From CAXXXW01 sp963665555 (GTDB lineage Bacteria > Pseudomonadota > Alphaproteobacteria > Thalassobaculales > Thalassobaculaceae): a stretch of 64,000 nt of DNA. This document shows positions 27,916-36,332 of the stretch, piece by piece. The translations under genes were made by a program, and so were the position numbers. Position 1 is the stretch's first letter, and the number at the start of each line of letters is the position of its first letter. The notes under the pieces are model-generated. The model saw only the letters and a list, made by a program, of their open reading frames with translations. It was not told the DNA's origin and did no database searches. The stretch spans positions 1,550,001-1,614,000 of the forward strand of contig OY762308.1 of assembly GCA_963665555.2 (NCBI GenBank). The letters run 5' to 3'.

Positions 27916-28857
27916 CTACGGCGCGGCGATGGCGTCGATTTCGGCGATTTCCTCCGGCGTCGGCGTCCAGGCGAGCGCGGCGGCGTTGGCGTCCACCTGT
28001 TCGGGCGTCGTCGCGCCGGCGATGACGCTGGCCACCGTCGGGCGCGCCGCCGTCCAGCCGAAGGCCAGCTCCAGCAGCGTGTGCCCGCGCGCCCGCGCGT
28101 ATTCCCCGAGCGCCTCGACGATCCCGAAGTTCCGCTCCGTCACATAGCGGCGGTTGGCGAAGCTCGGCATGTCGGTGAGCCGCGCGCCGGCGGGCATGGC
28201 GTCGCGCCGGTACTTGCCGGTGAGCATCCCGCTCGCCAGCGGGAAATAGGGCAGCAGGCCGCAGCCGTACTCCTCCATCGCCGGCAGCAGGTCCGCCTCG
28301 ATGGCGCGGTTGAGCAGGCTGTACTCGTCCTGGCAGGACACATAGCGCGCCGTCCCGGTCGTGCGCGCGATCCACTGCGACTCCACCATCCGCCAGGCCG
28401 ACAGGTTGGAGCAGCCGATGTAGCGGACCTTGCCCTGCGCCACCAGGTCCTCCAGCGCGCGCAGCGTCTCCTCCATCGGCGTCAGCGGATCGGGCCGGTG
28501 CTGCTGGTAGAGGTCGATCCAGTCGGTGCGCAGGCGGCGCAGCGACGCCTCGACCGCCGACATAATGTAGCCGCGCGACGCGCCGCGCTTGCGGCCGTCG
28601 TCGCTCATGTCCATGGCGAATTTGGTGGCGAGCACGATGTCCTTGCGGCGCGGGCCGAGGATTTCGCCCAGCTGCTCCTCGGAGCCGCCGCGGCCGCCGT
28701 ACATGTCGGCGGTGTCGAACAGCGTAATCCCCCGGTCGATCGCCCGGTCCACCACGGCGCGGGTGCGCGCGAGGTCCAGCCGCATCCCGAAATTGTTGCA
28801 GCCGAGGCCGACCGTCGAGACCCGAAGCCCGGACGCGCCGAGATTCCTGTGTTCCAT
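27916..28857 (-). CDS. aldo/keto reductase
   Basis: NADPH-dependent carbonyl reductase of the AKR superfamily, 313 residues, TIM-barrel pattern. The start MEHRNLGASGLRVSTVGLGCNNFG is typical. The catalytic tetrad is visible as FDTADMYGGRGGSEE (Asp and Tyr), VLATKF (Lys) and DLYQQHRPDP (His). The C-terminal NADPH-binding segment is TVASVIAGATTPEQVDANAAA. It converges with the dehydrogenase pair and diverges from the iron-uptake genes. Confidence 0.92.
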   Translation of the reverse strand: MEHRNLGASGLRVSTVGLGCNNFGMRLDLARTRAVVDRAIDRGITLFDTADMYGGRGGSEEQLGEILGPRRKDIVLATKFAMDMSDDGRKRGASRGYIMSAVEASLRRLRTDWIDLYQQHRPDPLTPMEETLRALEDLVAQGKVRYIGCSNLSAWRMVESQWIARTTGTARYVSCQDEYSLLNRAIEADLLPAMEEYGCGLLPYFPLASGMLTGKYRRDAMPAGARLTDMPSFANRRYVTERNFGIVEALGEYARARGHTLLELAFGWTAARPTVASVIAGATTPEQVDANAAALAWTPTPEEIAEIDAIAAP

Positions 28858-28983
28858 CGCGCTTGCTCCCCCGTCGCCGCGTCGCGGACGCGCGGCCGCG
28901 CCGCGCGGCGGGACTATCCCGCGGCCGCGCCCGCCTGTCCAGCCGCCGCGCGCGACCGCCCTGGGGGCGCGAACCGAACGCGA

Positions 28984-29000
28984 TTGCGAATTATTCGCAA
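28984..29000. promoter_or_regulatory. Fur-like operator 1 (perfect 8-1-8 palindrome)
   Basis: TTGCGAAT, one T, then ATTCGCAA forms a perfect inverted repeat. It has the 7-1-7 geometry of the Fur-family box (TGxxAATNATTxxCA). It lies 9 bp upstream of a TTGACA at 29009-29014 and 84 bp upstream of the iron-binding protein gene, so binding of a Fur or related regulator would be expected to control iron uptake. Confidence 0.7.
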
Positions 29001-29045
29001 AAAAGTCCTTGACAGCGTCCCGCGCCCGGCGGAAAAGGCGGAAAG

Positions 29046-29062
29046 TTGCGAATGCTTCTCAA
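29046..29062. promoter_or_regulatory. Fur-like operator 2 (imperfect copy)
   Basis: The sequence TTGCGAATGCTTCTCAA matches operator 1 in its left half exactly and its right half with two mismatches inside the 7-1-7 core. It falls between the TTGACA at 29009 and the ATG at 29084, close to where transcription would begin. Two operators flanking a promoter fit cooperative repression by iron-loaded regulator. Confidence 0.55.
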
Positions 29063-29083
29063 TCTCTCGAAGGGGGACCCGAA

Positions 29084-30121
29084 ATGCGGAATCGGATCCG
29101 GCGCGGCCGCCCGGCCGCGATGGCGGCGGCGATGGCGGCGATGGCGGCGGCGTTCGGCCCGGTCGGCCCGGCGGCGGCCGCGGAAGTCAACGTCTACTCC
29201 TATCGCCAGCCTTTCCTGGTCGAGCCGCTGTTCGCGGCGTTCACCGAGGCGACCGGCATCGCCGTCAAGACGGTCTTCGCCAAGAAGGGCCTCGTCGAGC
29301 GCCTGAAGTCCGAGGGCGCGAACAGCCCGGCCGACCTGATCTTCACCGTCGATATCGGCCGCCTGAACGACGCCTTCGAGGCCGGCGTGACGCAGGCCGT
29401 CTCGACGCCCGCGCTGGAGGAGTCGATCCCCGAACGCTACCGCCACGCCGACGGCCACTGGTACGGCATGACCACGCGGGTGCGGATCGTCTACGCCTCC
29501 AGGGACCGCGTGGCGCCCGGCGAGATCGAGACCTACGAGGGCCTCGCCGATCCGAAGTGGAAGGGCCGCGTCTGCTCGCGCAGCGGCAAGAACGGCTACA
29601 ATGTCGCGCTGATCGCCTCGATGATCGCCCATCACGGCGAGGCGCGGGCCGAGGAGTGGCTGCGGGGCGTGAAGGCCAACCTCGCCCGCAAGCCGCAGGG
29701 CAACGACCGCGCCCAGGTCAAGGCGATCTCGGAAGGCGTGTGCGACCTCTCCATCGGCAACCATTACTACTACGGCAAGATGCTCCGGAAGGAGGAGCAG
29801 CGGCCCTGGGCGGCGTCCGCCTACCTGGTCTTCCCCAACCAGGGCGACCGCGGCACGCATGTGAACATCTCCGGCGTGGCGATGACGGCCGCCGCGCCGA
29901 ACCGGGACAACGCGATCGCGCTGATGGAGTTCCTCGCCGGGCCGGGCCAGACCCTCTACGCCGAGCAGAACTTCGAGTATCCGGTCCGCCCGGGCGTGCC
30001 GTGGCTGCCCGAGGTCGAGGCGTGGGGCAAGTTCGAGTCCGACCCGCTGAGCCTCGCGACCGTCGCCGGGCTGCGCGCGGACGCCATCCGGATGGTGGAC
30101 CGGGTCGGCTTCGACGACTAA
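29084..30121 (+). CDS. fbpA: iron(III) ABC transporter substrate-binding protein
   Basis: Periplasmic protein that captures ferric iron for an ABC importer. The 345-residue precursor has an alanine/methionine-rich signal peptide cleaved near AAA-AEV (about residue 32). The mature part starts VNVYSYRQPFLVEPLFAAF, typical of FbpA/FutA proteins, and holds adjacent tyrosines in NHYYYGKM that are the usual iron ligands. The permease gene follows 91 bp downstream. Two Fur-like boxes lie upstream. Confidence 0.92.
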   Translation: MRNRIRRGRPAAMAAAMAAMAAAFGPVGPAAAAEVNVYSYRQPFLVEPLFAAFTEATGIAVKTVFAKKGLVERLKSEGANSPADLIFTVDIGRLNDAFEAGVTQAVSTPALEESIPERYRHADGHWYGMTTRVRIVYASRDRVAPGEIETYEGLADPKWKGRVCSRSGKNGYNVALIASMIAHHGEARAEEWLRGVKANLARKPQGNDRAQVKAISEGVCDLSIGNHYYYGKMLRKEEQRPWAASAYLVFPNQGDRGTHVNISGVAMTAAAPNRDNAIALMEFLAGPGQTLYAEQNFEYPVRPGVPWLPEVEAWGKFESDPLSLATVAGLRADAIRMVDRVGFDD

Positions 30122-30212
30122 GACCGAAACGCGCCGGCCGGACCGGCCGGCGAAATCGCGGCGGGGGGCGCGGCGGCGCGCGCTCCGCCGCGTCGCGCCG
30201 GGAGGGGCGGGT

Positions 30213-31919
30213 TTGGCCGGACTCGAGGACGCCGCGCGGGCGGCGGGGATTTCCGACGGCGGCGCCCGCGCCTCGGTCGCGGGCGCGCGCGCCGTCTGGA
30301 CGGCCGGCGCGCTGGCGACGGCCGGGCTTATCGTCCTGCCCATCCTTTCGATCCTCTGGATCGCCGCCTTCCCTTCCGAGAATGTCTGGGGCCATCTCGC
30401 CGCGACGGTCCTGCCGGGATACATCGCCAGGACGGCGCTGCTGATGGCGGGGGTCGGGATCGGCGTGGCGGTCGTCGGCGCGGGGACGGCGTGGCTGACG
30501 GCGGCGTGCCGGTTCCCGGGGCGCGCCGTCTTCGACTGGGCGCTGATCCTGCCGCTGGCGATGCCGTCCTACGTGGTCGCCTATGTCTACACCGACCTGC
30601 TGGAATACGCCGGCCCGGTCCAGGGCGCGCTGCGCGAGGCGTTCGGCTGGACCTCGGCGCGGGACTACTGGTTCCCGGACATCCGGAGCGAGGGCGGCGC
30701 GATCGTCGTGCTCGCGCTCGTCCTGTACCCCTATGTCTACGCGCTGGCGCGCGCGGCCTTCCTCGAACAGTCGGTCCGCGCGCTGGAGGTGGGGCGCACG
30801 CTGGGCCGCCGGCCGGTCGCGGGGTTCTTCGCGGTCGCGCTGCCGCTGGCGCGGCCGGCCATCGTCGTCGGCGTCACGCTGGCGCTGATGGAGACGATCG
30901 CCGATTTCGGCACGGTGGACTATTTCGCCGTCCGCACGCTGACGGCCGGCGTGTTCGACGTCTGGTACGGCATGGGGAATCCGGGCGGCGCGGCGCAGAT
31001 CGCGCTGGTGCTGCTCGGCTTCGTGGTCCTGCTGGTCTGGCTGGAGCGGGCGTCGCGCCGGCGCCAGCGCTTCCACCAGGCCGGCGCGCCGGAGGGCGAG
31101 GGATCGCGCTTCGTCCTGGCCGGCTGGCGGGCGGCGCTGGCGGTCCTGGCCTGCGCGGTTCCGGTGGCGGCGGGCTTCGTGCTGCCGGCCGCCGTGCTGG
31201 CGCGCTACGCCCTCGGCGAACTCGACGGCTTCTCCGCCGGCCCTTACCTTTCGAGCGCGGGCAACAGCCTGATGCTGGCGGCGCTGGCCGCCGCGCTGGC
31301 CGGCGCGGCGGGGATTTTCCTGGGATACGCGCGCCGCCTGCGCCCGACGCTCGCGGTGCGCGGCGCGGTGCGGCTGGCCGGCCTCGGCTACGCCGTTCCG
31401 GGGGCGGTGCTGGCGATCGGCGTGCTGTTGCCGGCGGGCGCGTTCGACAACGCGCTCGACGGCTTCCTGCGCGCGCGTTTCGGCGTCTCGACCGGCCTGC
31501 TGGTGAGCGGGAGCATCGCCGCGCTGCTGATCGCCTACGTGGCGCGGTTCATGGCGATCTCGCTCGGCGCGGCGGAGGCGGGGCTGGCCCGGGTGACGCC
31601 GAACATCGACATGGCGGCGCGCACGCTGGGCCACGGCCCGGCGGCGACCCTGCGGCGCGTGCACCTGCCGCTGATCCGGGGCGCGGTGCTGACCGGCGCG
31701 GTGCTGGTGTTCGTGGACACGATGAAGGAACTGCCGGCGACGCTGATCCTGCGCCCCTTCGATTTCGAGACGCTGGCGACCTTCGTCTACCAGTACGCCT
31801 CCGACGAGTTGCTGGAGGAGTGCTCGCTGGCGGCGCTCACCATCGTCGCGGCCGGCGTGCTGCCGGTGATCCTGCTCAACCGCGCCATCGCCTCCGGCCG
31901 CGCGACCGGAACGGAGTAA
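30213..31919 (+). CDS. fbpB: iron(III) ABC transporter permease (fused two-domain)
   Basis: The 568-residue inner-membrane protein has about twelve helices, formed by two permease halves fused in tandem as in FbpB/SfuB. Each half carries the loop that contacts the ATPase: EVGRTLGRRPVAGFFAVALP near the first and AARTLGHGPAATLRRVHLPLIRG near the second. The start is TTG, chosen because GGAGG lies seven bases upstream and the frame gives a plausible N-terminus. No ATPase gene (fbpC) follows; the next gene converges. Confidence 0.92.
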   Translation: MAGLEDAARAAGISDGGARASVAGARAVWTAGALATAGLIVLPILSILWIAAFPSENVWGHLAATVLPGYIARTALLMAGVGIGVAVVGAGTAWLTAACRFPGRAVFDWALILPLAMPSYVVAYVYTDLLEYAGPVQGALREAFGWTSARDYWFPDIRSEGGAIVVLALVLYPYVYALARAAFLEQSVRALEVGRTLGRRPVAGFFAVALPLARPAIVVGVTLALMETIADFGTVDYFAVRTLTAGVFDVWYGMGNPGGAAQIALVLLGFVVLLVWLERASRRRQRFHQAGAPEGEGSRFVLAGWRAALAVLACAVPVAAGFVLPAAVLARYALGELDGFSAGPYLSSAGNSLMLAALAAALAGAAGIFLGYARRLRPTLAVRGAVRLAGLGYAVPGAVLAIGVLLPAGAFDNALDGFLRARFGVSTGLLVSGSIAALLIAYVARFMAISLGAAEAGLARVTPNIDMAARTLGHGPAATLRRVHLPLIRGAVLTGAVLVFVDTMKELPATLILRPFDFETLATFVYQYASDELLEECSLAALTIVAAGVLPVILLNRAIASGRATGTE

Positions 31920-31947
31920 TGGCGGGGCGGGGCCGGGCCGGCGGCGG

Positions 31948-33843
31948 TCAGGCGTGGGCGCGGCGGCGGGCCGGCGCGGCGGCGCGGCGCCCGGCGCCGG
32001 GGCGGCGCGCGGCGTCGTCCTCGTCGAACAGGTCGGCGAGCTGGTTCATCATCGTGCCGCCCAGCTGCTCGGCGTCCACGATGGTGACGGCGCGGCGGTA
32101 GTAGCGCGTGACGTCGTGGCCGATGCCGATCGCCACCAGTTCGACCGGCGAGCGGGTCTCGATGAACTGGATGGCGTCGCGCAGGTGCTTCTCCAGGTAG
32201 TTGCCCGGATTGACCGAGAGCGTCGAGTCGTCCACCGGCGCGCCGTCGGAGATCACCATCAGGATGCGCCGCTCCTCCGGCCGCGCCAGCAGGCGCTGGT
32301 GCGCCCACAGCAGCGCCTCGCCGTCGATGTTCTCCTTCAGGATGCCCTCGCGCAGCATCAGGCCGAGGGATTTCCGGGCGTGGCGCCACGGCGCCTCGGC
32401 GGCCTTGTAGACGATGTGCCGGAGGTCGTTCAGGCGGCCGGGGTCCTTTGGCTTGCCGCTCCCGATCCACCTCTCGCGCGACAGCCCGCCCTTCCAGGCG
32501 CGCGTGGTGAAGCCGAGGATCTCGACCTTCACGCCGCACCGCTCCAGCGTGCGGGCGAGGATGTCCGCGCTCATCGCGGCGATGGTGATCGGCCGGCCGC
32601 GCATCGAGCCGGAATTGTCGATCAGCAGCGTGACCACCGTGTCGCGGAACTCGGTGTCCTTCTCGACCTTGTAGGACAGCGGGTAGAGCGGCGCGGTGAC
32701 GACGCGCGACAGCCGCCCGGCGTCGAGGATGCCCTCGTCGAGGTCGAACAGCCAGGAGCGGTTCTGCTTGGCGAGCAGCTTGCGCTGCAGCCGGTTGGCG
32801 AGCTTGCCGATCAGCCCCTGGAGGTGGTTCAGCTGCTGGTCGAGCAGGGCGCGCAGCCGCGTGAGTTCGGCCGGGTCGCAGAGGTCGGCCGCCGGCACCA
32901 CCTCGTCGTATTCGGTCGTGTAGGCCTTGTAGGCCGCCTTGCGCGCGTCGTCGGCGTTGCGGGGCGTCGGCGGCGTTCCGGGGTTGCCCGGCTCCTCGTC
33001 GCCGCCGCCCGGCTCCATCTCCATGTCGTCGCCGTCCTCGCCCTCGGCGGAGTCGTCGCCGGCCTCCATCTCCGAGGGAAGCATTTCGGACTCGGCGCCG
33101 TCCTCGCTGGCGCCGCGCGTCCCGGAATCGTTCATCTCGTCGGACTCGCCCTCGCCGTCGTCCTCGGAGTCCGTCGGCTCCTGGTCGGAAAGCCCCTCCT
33201 CGCCGATCTCCAGGTCGAGATCGACGATCAACTGGCGCGCGCGTTCGGCGAAGGCGGCCTGGTCCGCGACCACGCCCTCCAGCTCCCGCATCGTCTCGCC
33301 GACCTTCGAGGCGACCCAGGGCCGCCACAGTTCGACCACGCGCCGGGTCGAGGGCGGCGGGGCCGCGCCGGTCAGCGCTTCGCGGGCCAGCAGCCGGATC
33401 ACGTCGGTCAGCGCCGCCTCGTCCCGGTCGGCGATCCGCTCGAAGCCCTGGCGGCGGTAGCGGTCGTCCAGCGCGACTTCGAGGTTGTCCGCGACGCCGG
33501 CCATGCGCCGCGCCCCGATCGCCTCGACCCGCGCCTGCTCGACCGCCTCGAAAACCTCCCGCGCAGCCTGGCCCGACGGCATCCGGCGGGCGTGGATCGC
33601 CGCGTCGTGGTGGCGCTTGCGCAGCGACAGGCTGTCGGCCTCGCCGCGCACCTTGGCGAGTTCGCGCGGTTCGAGGTCGCGGGGGGGGAGCGGCAGGCGC
33701 ACCCGCTCGCCCGACGCGCTCGGCGTCTCGGCGCCGAAGCTCACCTCCAGTTCGCGCTCGCCCGACATGGCGCGCACGCAGGCTGCGGTCGAACGCTTGA
33801 ACACCTCGACCGGGTGCTCCTCCTCGCGCGGGGGCGAAGCCAT
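31948..33843 (-). CDS. cobT: cobaltochelatase subunit CobT
   Basis: Component of the aerobic cobaltochelatase that inserts cobalt into hydrogenobyrinic acid a,c-diamide with CobN and CobS, using ATP. The 631-residue protein has the CobT N-terminal domain, a long Asp/Glu/Ser-rich linker at about 210-300, and a C-terminal von Willebrand A domain with an intact metal-ion-dependent adhesion motif (IDNSGSMRGRP). It follows cobS by 25 bp on the same strand. No cobN is present in this window. Confidence 0.95.
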   Translation of the reverse strand: MASPPREEEHPVEVFKRSTAACVRAMSGERELEVSFGAETPSASGERVRLPLPPRDLEPRELAKVRGEADSLSLRKRHHDAAIHARRMPSGQAAREVFEAVEQARVEAIGARRMAGVADNLEVALDDRYRRQGFERIADRDEAALTDVIRLLAREALTGAAPPPSTRRVVELWRPWVASKVGETMRELEGVVADQAAFAERARQLIVDLDLEIGEEGLSDQEPTDSEDDGEGESDEMNDSGTRGASEDGAESEMLPSEMEAGDDSAEGEDGDDMEMEPGGGDEEPGNPGTPPTPRNADDARKAAYKAYTTEYDEVVPAADLCDPAELTRLRALLDQQLNHLQGLIGKLANRLQRKLLAKQNRSWLFDLDEGILDAGRLSRVVTAPLYPLSYKVEKDTEFRDTVVTLLIDNSGSMRGRPITIAAMSADILARTLERCGVKVEILGFTTRAWKGGLSRERWIGSGKPKDPGRLNDLRHIVYKAAEAPWRHARKSLGLMLREGILKENIDGEALLWAHQRLLARPEERRILMVISDGAPVDDSTLSVNPGNYLEKHLRDAIQFIETRSPVELVAIGIGHDVTRYYRRAVTIVDAEQLGGTMMNQLADLFDEDDAARRPGAGRRAAAPARRRAHA

Positions 33844-33868
33844 CGGGCGCTCCGTCGCGGGCCGGGGG

Positions 33869-34867
33869 TCAGGCGGCCTTGACGACGGCCGTGTCCAGCT
33901 CCCTGCCGAAACAGCGCTGGTAGTACTCGCCGACCGTCGGGCGCTCCACCTCGTCGCACTTGTTCAGGAAGGTGACGCGGAAGGCGAAGGCCACGTCGTC
34001 GAAGATCGCCGCGTTCTCGGCCCAGGTGATCACCGTGCGCGGCGACATCACGGTGGAGATGTCGCCCGCCATGAAGCCGTGGCGCGTCAGGTCCGCGAGC
34101 GCCACCATCGAGCCGATCGTCCGGCGCCCCTCGTCGGTGTCGTAGGCCGGGGTTTTCGAGAGCACGATCCCGGCCTCCGTCTCGTGGCCGAGGTAGTTGA
34201 GCGTGGTGACGATGTTCCAGCGGTCCATCTGGCCCTGGTTGATCTGCTGCGTGCCGTGGTAGAGGCCGGTCGTGTCGCCCAGGCCGACGGTGTTGGCGGT
34301 CGCGAACAGCCGGAAATGCGCGTTCGGCGTGATCACCTTGTTGGTGTCGAGCAGGGTCATCCGGCCGTCCTGCTCCAGCACGCGCTGGATGACGAACATC
34401 ACGTCGGCGCGCCCGGCGTCGTACTCGTCGAACACCAGCGCCGTCGGGTTCTGCAGCGACCAGGGCAGGATGCCCTCCCGGAACTCCGTCACCTGCTTGT
34501 TGTCGCGCAGCACGATGGCGTCCTTGCCGATCAGGTCGATCCGGCTGATATGGCTGTCGAGGTTGACCCGGATGCAGGGCCAGTTGAGCCGCGCCGCCAC
34601 CTGCTCGATATGGGTGGACTTGCCGGTGCCGTGGTAGCCCTGGATCAGGACGCGCCGGTTGTGGGCGAAGCCGGCGAGGATGGCCAGCGTCGTGTCCGGG
34701 TCGAACACATAGGCGTCGTCGCGCACCGGCACGTACTCGCTCGGCTCGGTGAACGACGGGACGGTCATGTCGACATCGATGCCGAACGCCTCGCGCACGC
34801 GGATTTCGCTGTCGGGGGTCTCGAAGTGGTGCGCGGGCTTCCGCTCATAGATATGTGCTGCCGACAT
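33869..34867 (-). CDS. cobS: cobaltochelatase subunit CobS (AAA+ ATPase)
   Basis: The AAA+ motor of the aerobic cobaltochelatase, forming a ring with CobT. The 332-residue protein has Walker A GYHGTGKSTHIEQVAARL, Walker B TALVFDEYDAG and sensor-like LFATANTVGLGD. I use the ATG of MSAAHIYERKP at 34867; a TTG four codons upstream is possible. The order is J-domain gene, cobS, cobT, as in many alphaproteobacteria. Confidence 0.95.
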   Translation of the reverse strand: MSAAHIYERKPAHHFETPDSEIRVREAFGIDVDMTVPSFTEPSEYVPVRDDAYVFDPDTTLAILAGFAHNRRVLIQGYHGTGKSTHIEQVAARLNWPCIRVNLDSHISRIDLIGKDAIVLRDNKQVTEFREGILPWSLQNPTALVFDEYDAGRADVMFVIQRVLEQDGRMTLLDTNKVITPNAHFRLFATANTVGLGDTTGLYHGTQQINQGQMDRWNIVTTLNYLGHETEAGIVLSKTPAYDTDEGRRTIGSMVALADLTRHGFMAGDISTVMSPRTVITWAENAAIFDDVAFAFRVTFLNKCDEVERPTVGEYYQRCFGRELDTAVVKAA

Positions 34868-34928
34868 GGCCTTTTCCAAGGTTGCGGGGATGGGGCGTCC
34901 GGGGAACGCCGGCGGCCAATCTAGCGGC

Positions 34929-35552
34929 CTACGCCCGGCTAAGGAAGCGCTTCAGTGTCGTATAGGCCCCGTTGACGGATTTCAACCTTTCTTCGGCCCG
35001 CCGGTCGCCGCCGTTGCGGTCCGGGTGGTCGCGCATCGCCAGCTCCTTGTAGCGCGCCTTCACCTCCTCCAGCGTCACGGGCGCGGACAGGCCCATGACG
35101 GCGAGCGCGCGCGCCTCCTCCGTCCCCGGCGCCGGGCCGTTCGCGCGCGCGCCGGCCCCGGCGCCGCCCCGGCGCCCCGGCCCGGCCGGATCGCGCCCGA
35201 AAACGCCGAGCGGGTCCGCGAAGGCGCCGTCCGCGAAGGCGCGGGCGGCCCGGCGGCGCGCCCCGAACGGCCAGCTCGGCCGCTCCCAGGTGACGGAGCG
35301 CCGGATCGCGCGCTCCATCTCCGCCTCGGACATCCCGGCGTGGAAGTTCCACGACTTGTTGTAGGCGCGCGCGTGTTCGAGGCAGAACCAGTGGTAGTCG
35401 TCCAGCCGGTCGGGCGCCTTCGGGGCCCTGTGCGCGCCCTCCAGGGCGCAGCCCGGCGAATCGCAGGGCCGCGCCTCCGGCTCCGCCCCGAAGGCGTCCA
35501 GCGCCAGGGCCGCCGCGCCGCGCCGCGCCCCCGTTCGCGTAGCCTTTGCCAT
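34929..35552 (-). CDS. J-domain protein with N-terminal cysteine motif
   Basis: The protein has 207 residues. The C-terminal third is a J domain with its HPD motif (RYKELAMRDHPDRNGG) that stimulates Hsp70 ATPase. The N-terminal part has a conserved CDSPGCALEGAHRAPK ... YHWFCLEHARAYNKSWNF arrangement (two cysteines, then Cys-x-x-His) that could hold zinc. This architecture is a known but uncharacterised alphaproteobacterial type found beside cobS and bolA. I chose the ATG at 35552, since the frame upstream is antisense to bolA. Confidence 0.88.
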   Translation of the reverse strand: MAKATRTGARRGAAALALDAFGAEPEARPCDSPGCALEGAHRAPKAPDRLDDYHWFCLEHARAYNKSWNFHAGMSEAEMERAIRRSVTWERPSWPFGARRRAARAFADGAFADPLGVFGRDPAGPGRRGGAGAGARANGPAPGTEEARALAVMGLSAPVTLEEVKARYKELAMRDHPDRNGGDRRAEERLKSVNGAYTTLKRFLSRA

Positions 35553-35654
35553 CGCCCCCCGCCCCTTGTCCGGCCGGCTCTTTCGGCGTTGCCGATCCCC
35601 CGCCGGCGCGCCATGCTGGCGGCGCACCATAACAGGGAGGGAGGGCGAGGCGCC

Positions 35655-35915
35655 ATGTCCGTCGCCGAGTCGATCGGGAACAAGCTGGAGCGGGCGTTCG
35701 CCCCCGTCCGCCTCGAAATCGTGGACGAGTCGCACCTGCACGCGGGCCATGTCGGGGCGCGGCCGGAGGGCGAGACCCATTTCCGGGTCGTCGTCGTCTC
35801 CGACCGCTTCGCCGGCCGGAGCCGGGTGGCGGCGCAGCGCATGGTGCACCGGGCGCTCGCCGAGGAACTGGCCGGGCCGGTGCACGCGCTCTCGGTGTCG
35901 GCGTCGGCCCCGTGA
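35655..35915 (+). CDS. bolA: BolA family protein
   Basis: BolA proteins bind monothiol glutaredoxins and [2Fe-2S] clusters and take part in iron-sulfur delivery and stress responses. The 86-residue protein has the family pattern LEIVDESHLHAGHVGARPEGETHFRVVVVSDRFAG, in which the histidines are candidate cluster ligands. It starts after GGAGGGAGGG and diverges from the J-domain gene. Confidence 0.93.
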   Translation: MSVAESIGNKLERAFAPVRLEIVDESHLHAGHVGARPEGETHFRVVVVSDRFAGRSRVAAQRMVHRALAEELAGPVHALSVSASAP

Positions 35916-35969
35916 CGGCGCCGCCCCGGTTCCGGTTGCAATCCGCCCCGATTTTCGGAATTATCCAGT

Positions 35970-35984
35970 CCCCGAACATCGGGG
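35970..35984. terminator. short hairpin after bolA
   Basis: CCCCGA and TCGGGG pair around ACA. The hairpin lies 54 bp after the bolA stop and 29 bp before the next start, so it may end bolA transcription or act in the leader of the ribbon-helix-helix gene. Confidence 0.35.
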
Positions 35985-36012
35985 GCTTCCTTGTCGCTTC
36001 GACGGTCGGGCC

Positions 36013-36321
36013 GTGTCCACACTCGTAAGCAAAAACGTGGTCGCGAACGCGCGCCGGACCAGTATGCGGCTGGAGCCGGAGATGTGGGACGCGCTGGACG
36101 ACATCGCGGCGCGCGAGCGCGCGACCGTGAACGGCCTCGCCACCGCGATCGACCGGCGCCGCGGCGAGACCGCGCTCACCTCCGCCGTCCGGCTCTTCGC
36201 GCTCTGCTACTACCGCCGGCGCGCGGCCGAGTACGAGGCGATGCTGGCGGGCGGCCCGCCGGCGCGCCGCGCCCTGGCGGGCCTCGACGAGGTGCTGGAC
36301 GGGATTTTCGGCGCGCCGTGA
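36013..36321 (+). CDS. ribbon-helix-helix domain protein
   Basis: The protein has 102 residues. The segment ARRTSMRLEPEMWDALDDIAARERATVNGLATAIDRRRGETALTSAVRLFAL matches the alphaproteobacterial ribbon-helix-helix family (short strand, helix, turn, helix), a DNA-binding fold often used by antitoxins and repressors. The start is GTG at 36013; an internal ATG at 36064 is less likely because it would cut the strand. A second member of the same family, at 63.8 kb, aligns without gaps over this core. It has no toxin-like partner here: bolA is upstream and a transporter converges downstream. Confidence 0.82.
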   Translation: MSTLVSKNVVANARRTSMRLEPEMWDALDDIAARERATVNGLATAIDRRRGETALTSAVRLFALCYYRRRAAEYEAMLAGGPPARRALAGLDEVLDGIFGAP

Positions 36322-36332
36322 GGCCCGGCCGG

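Noticed and set aside
31920..34900. A cobalamin riboswitch in front of cobST.
   Set aside because: The gaps around these genes are only 25-60 bp and hold no B12-box-like sequence.
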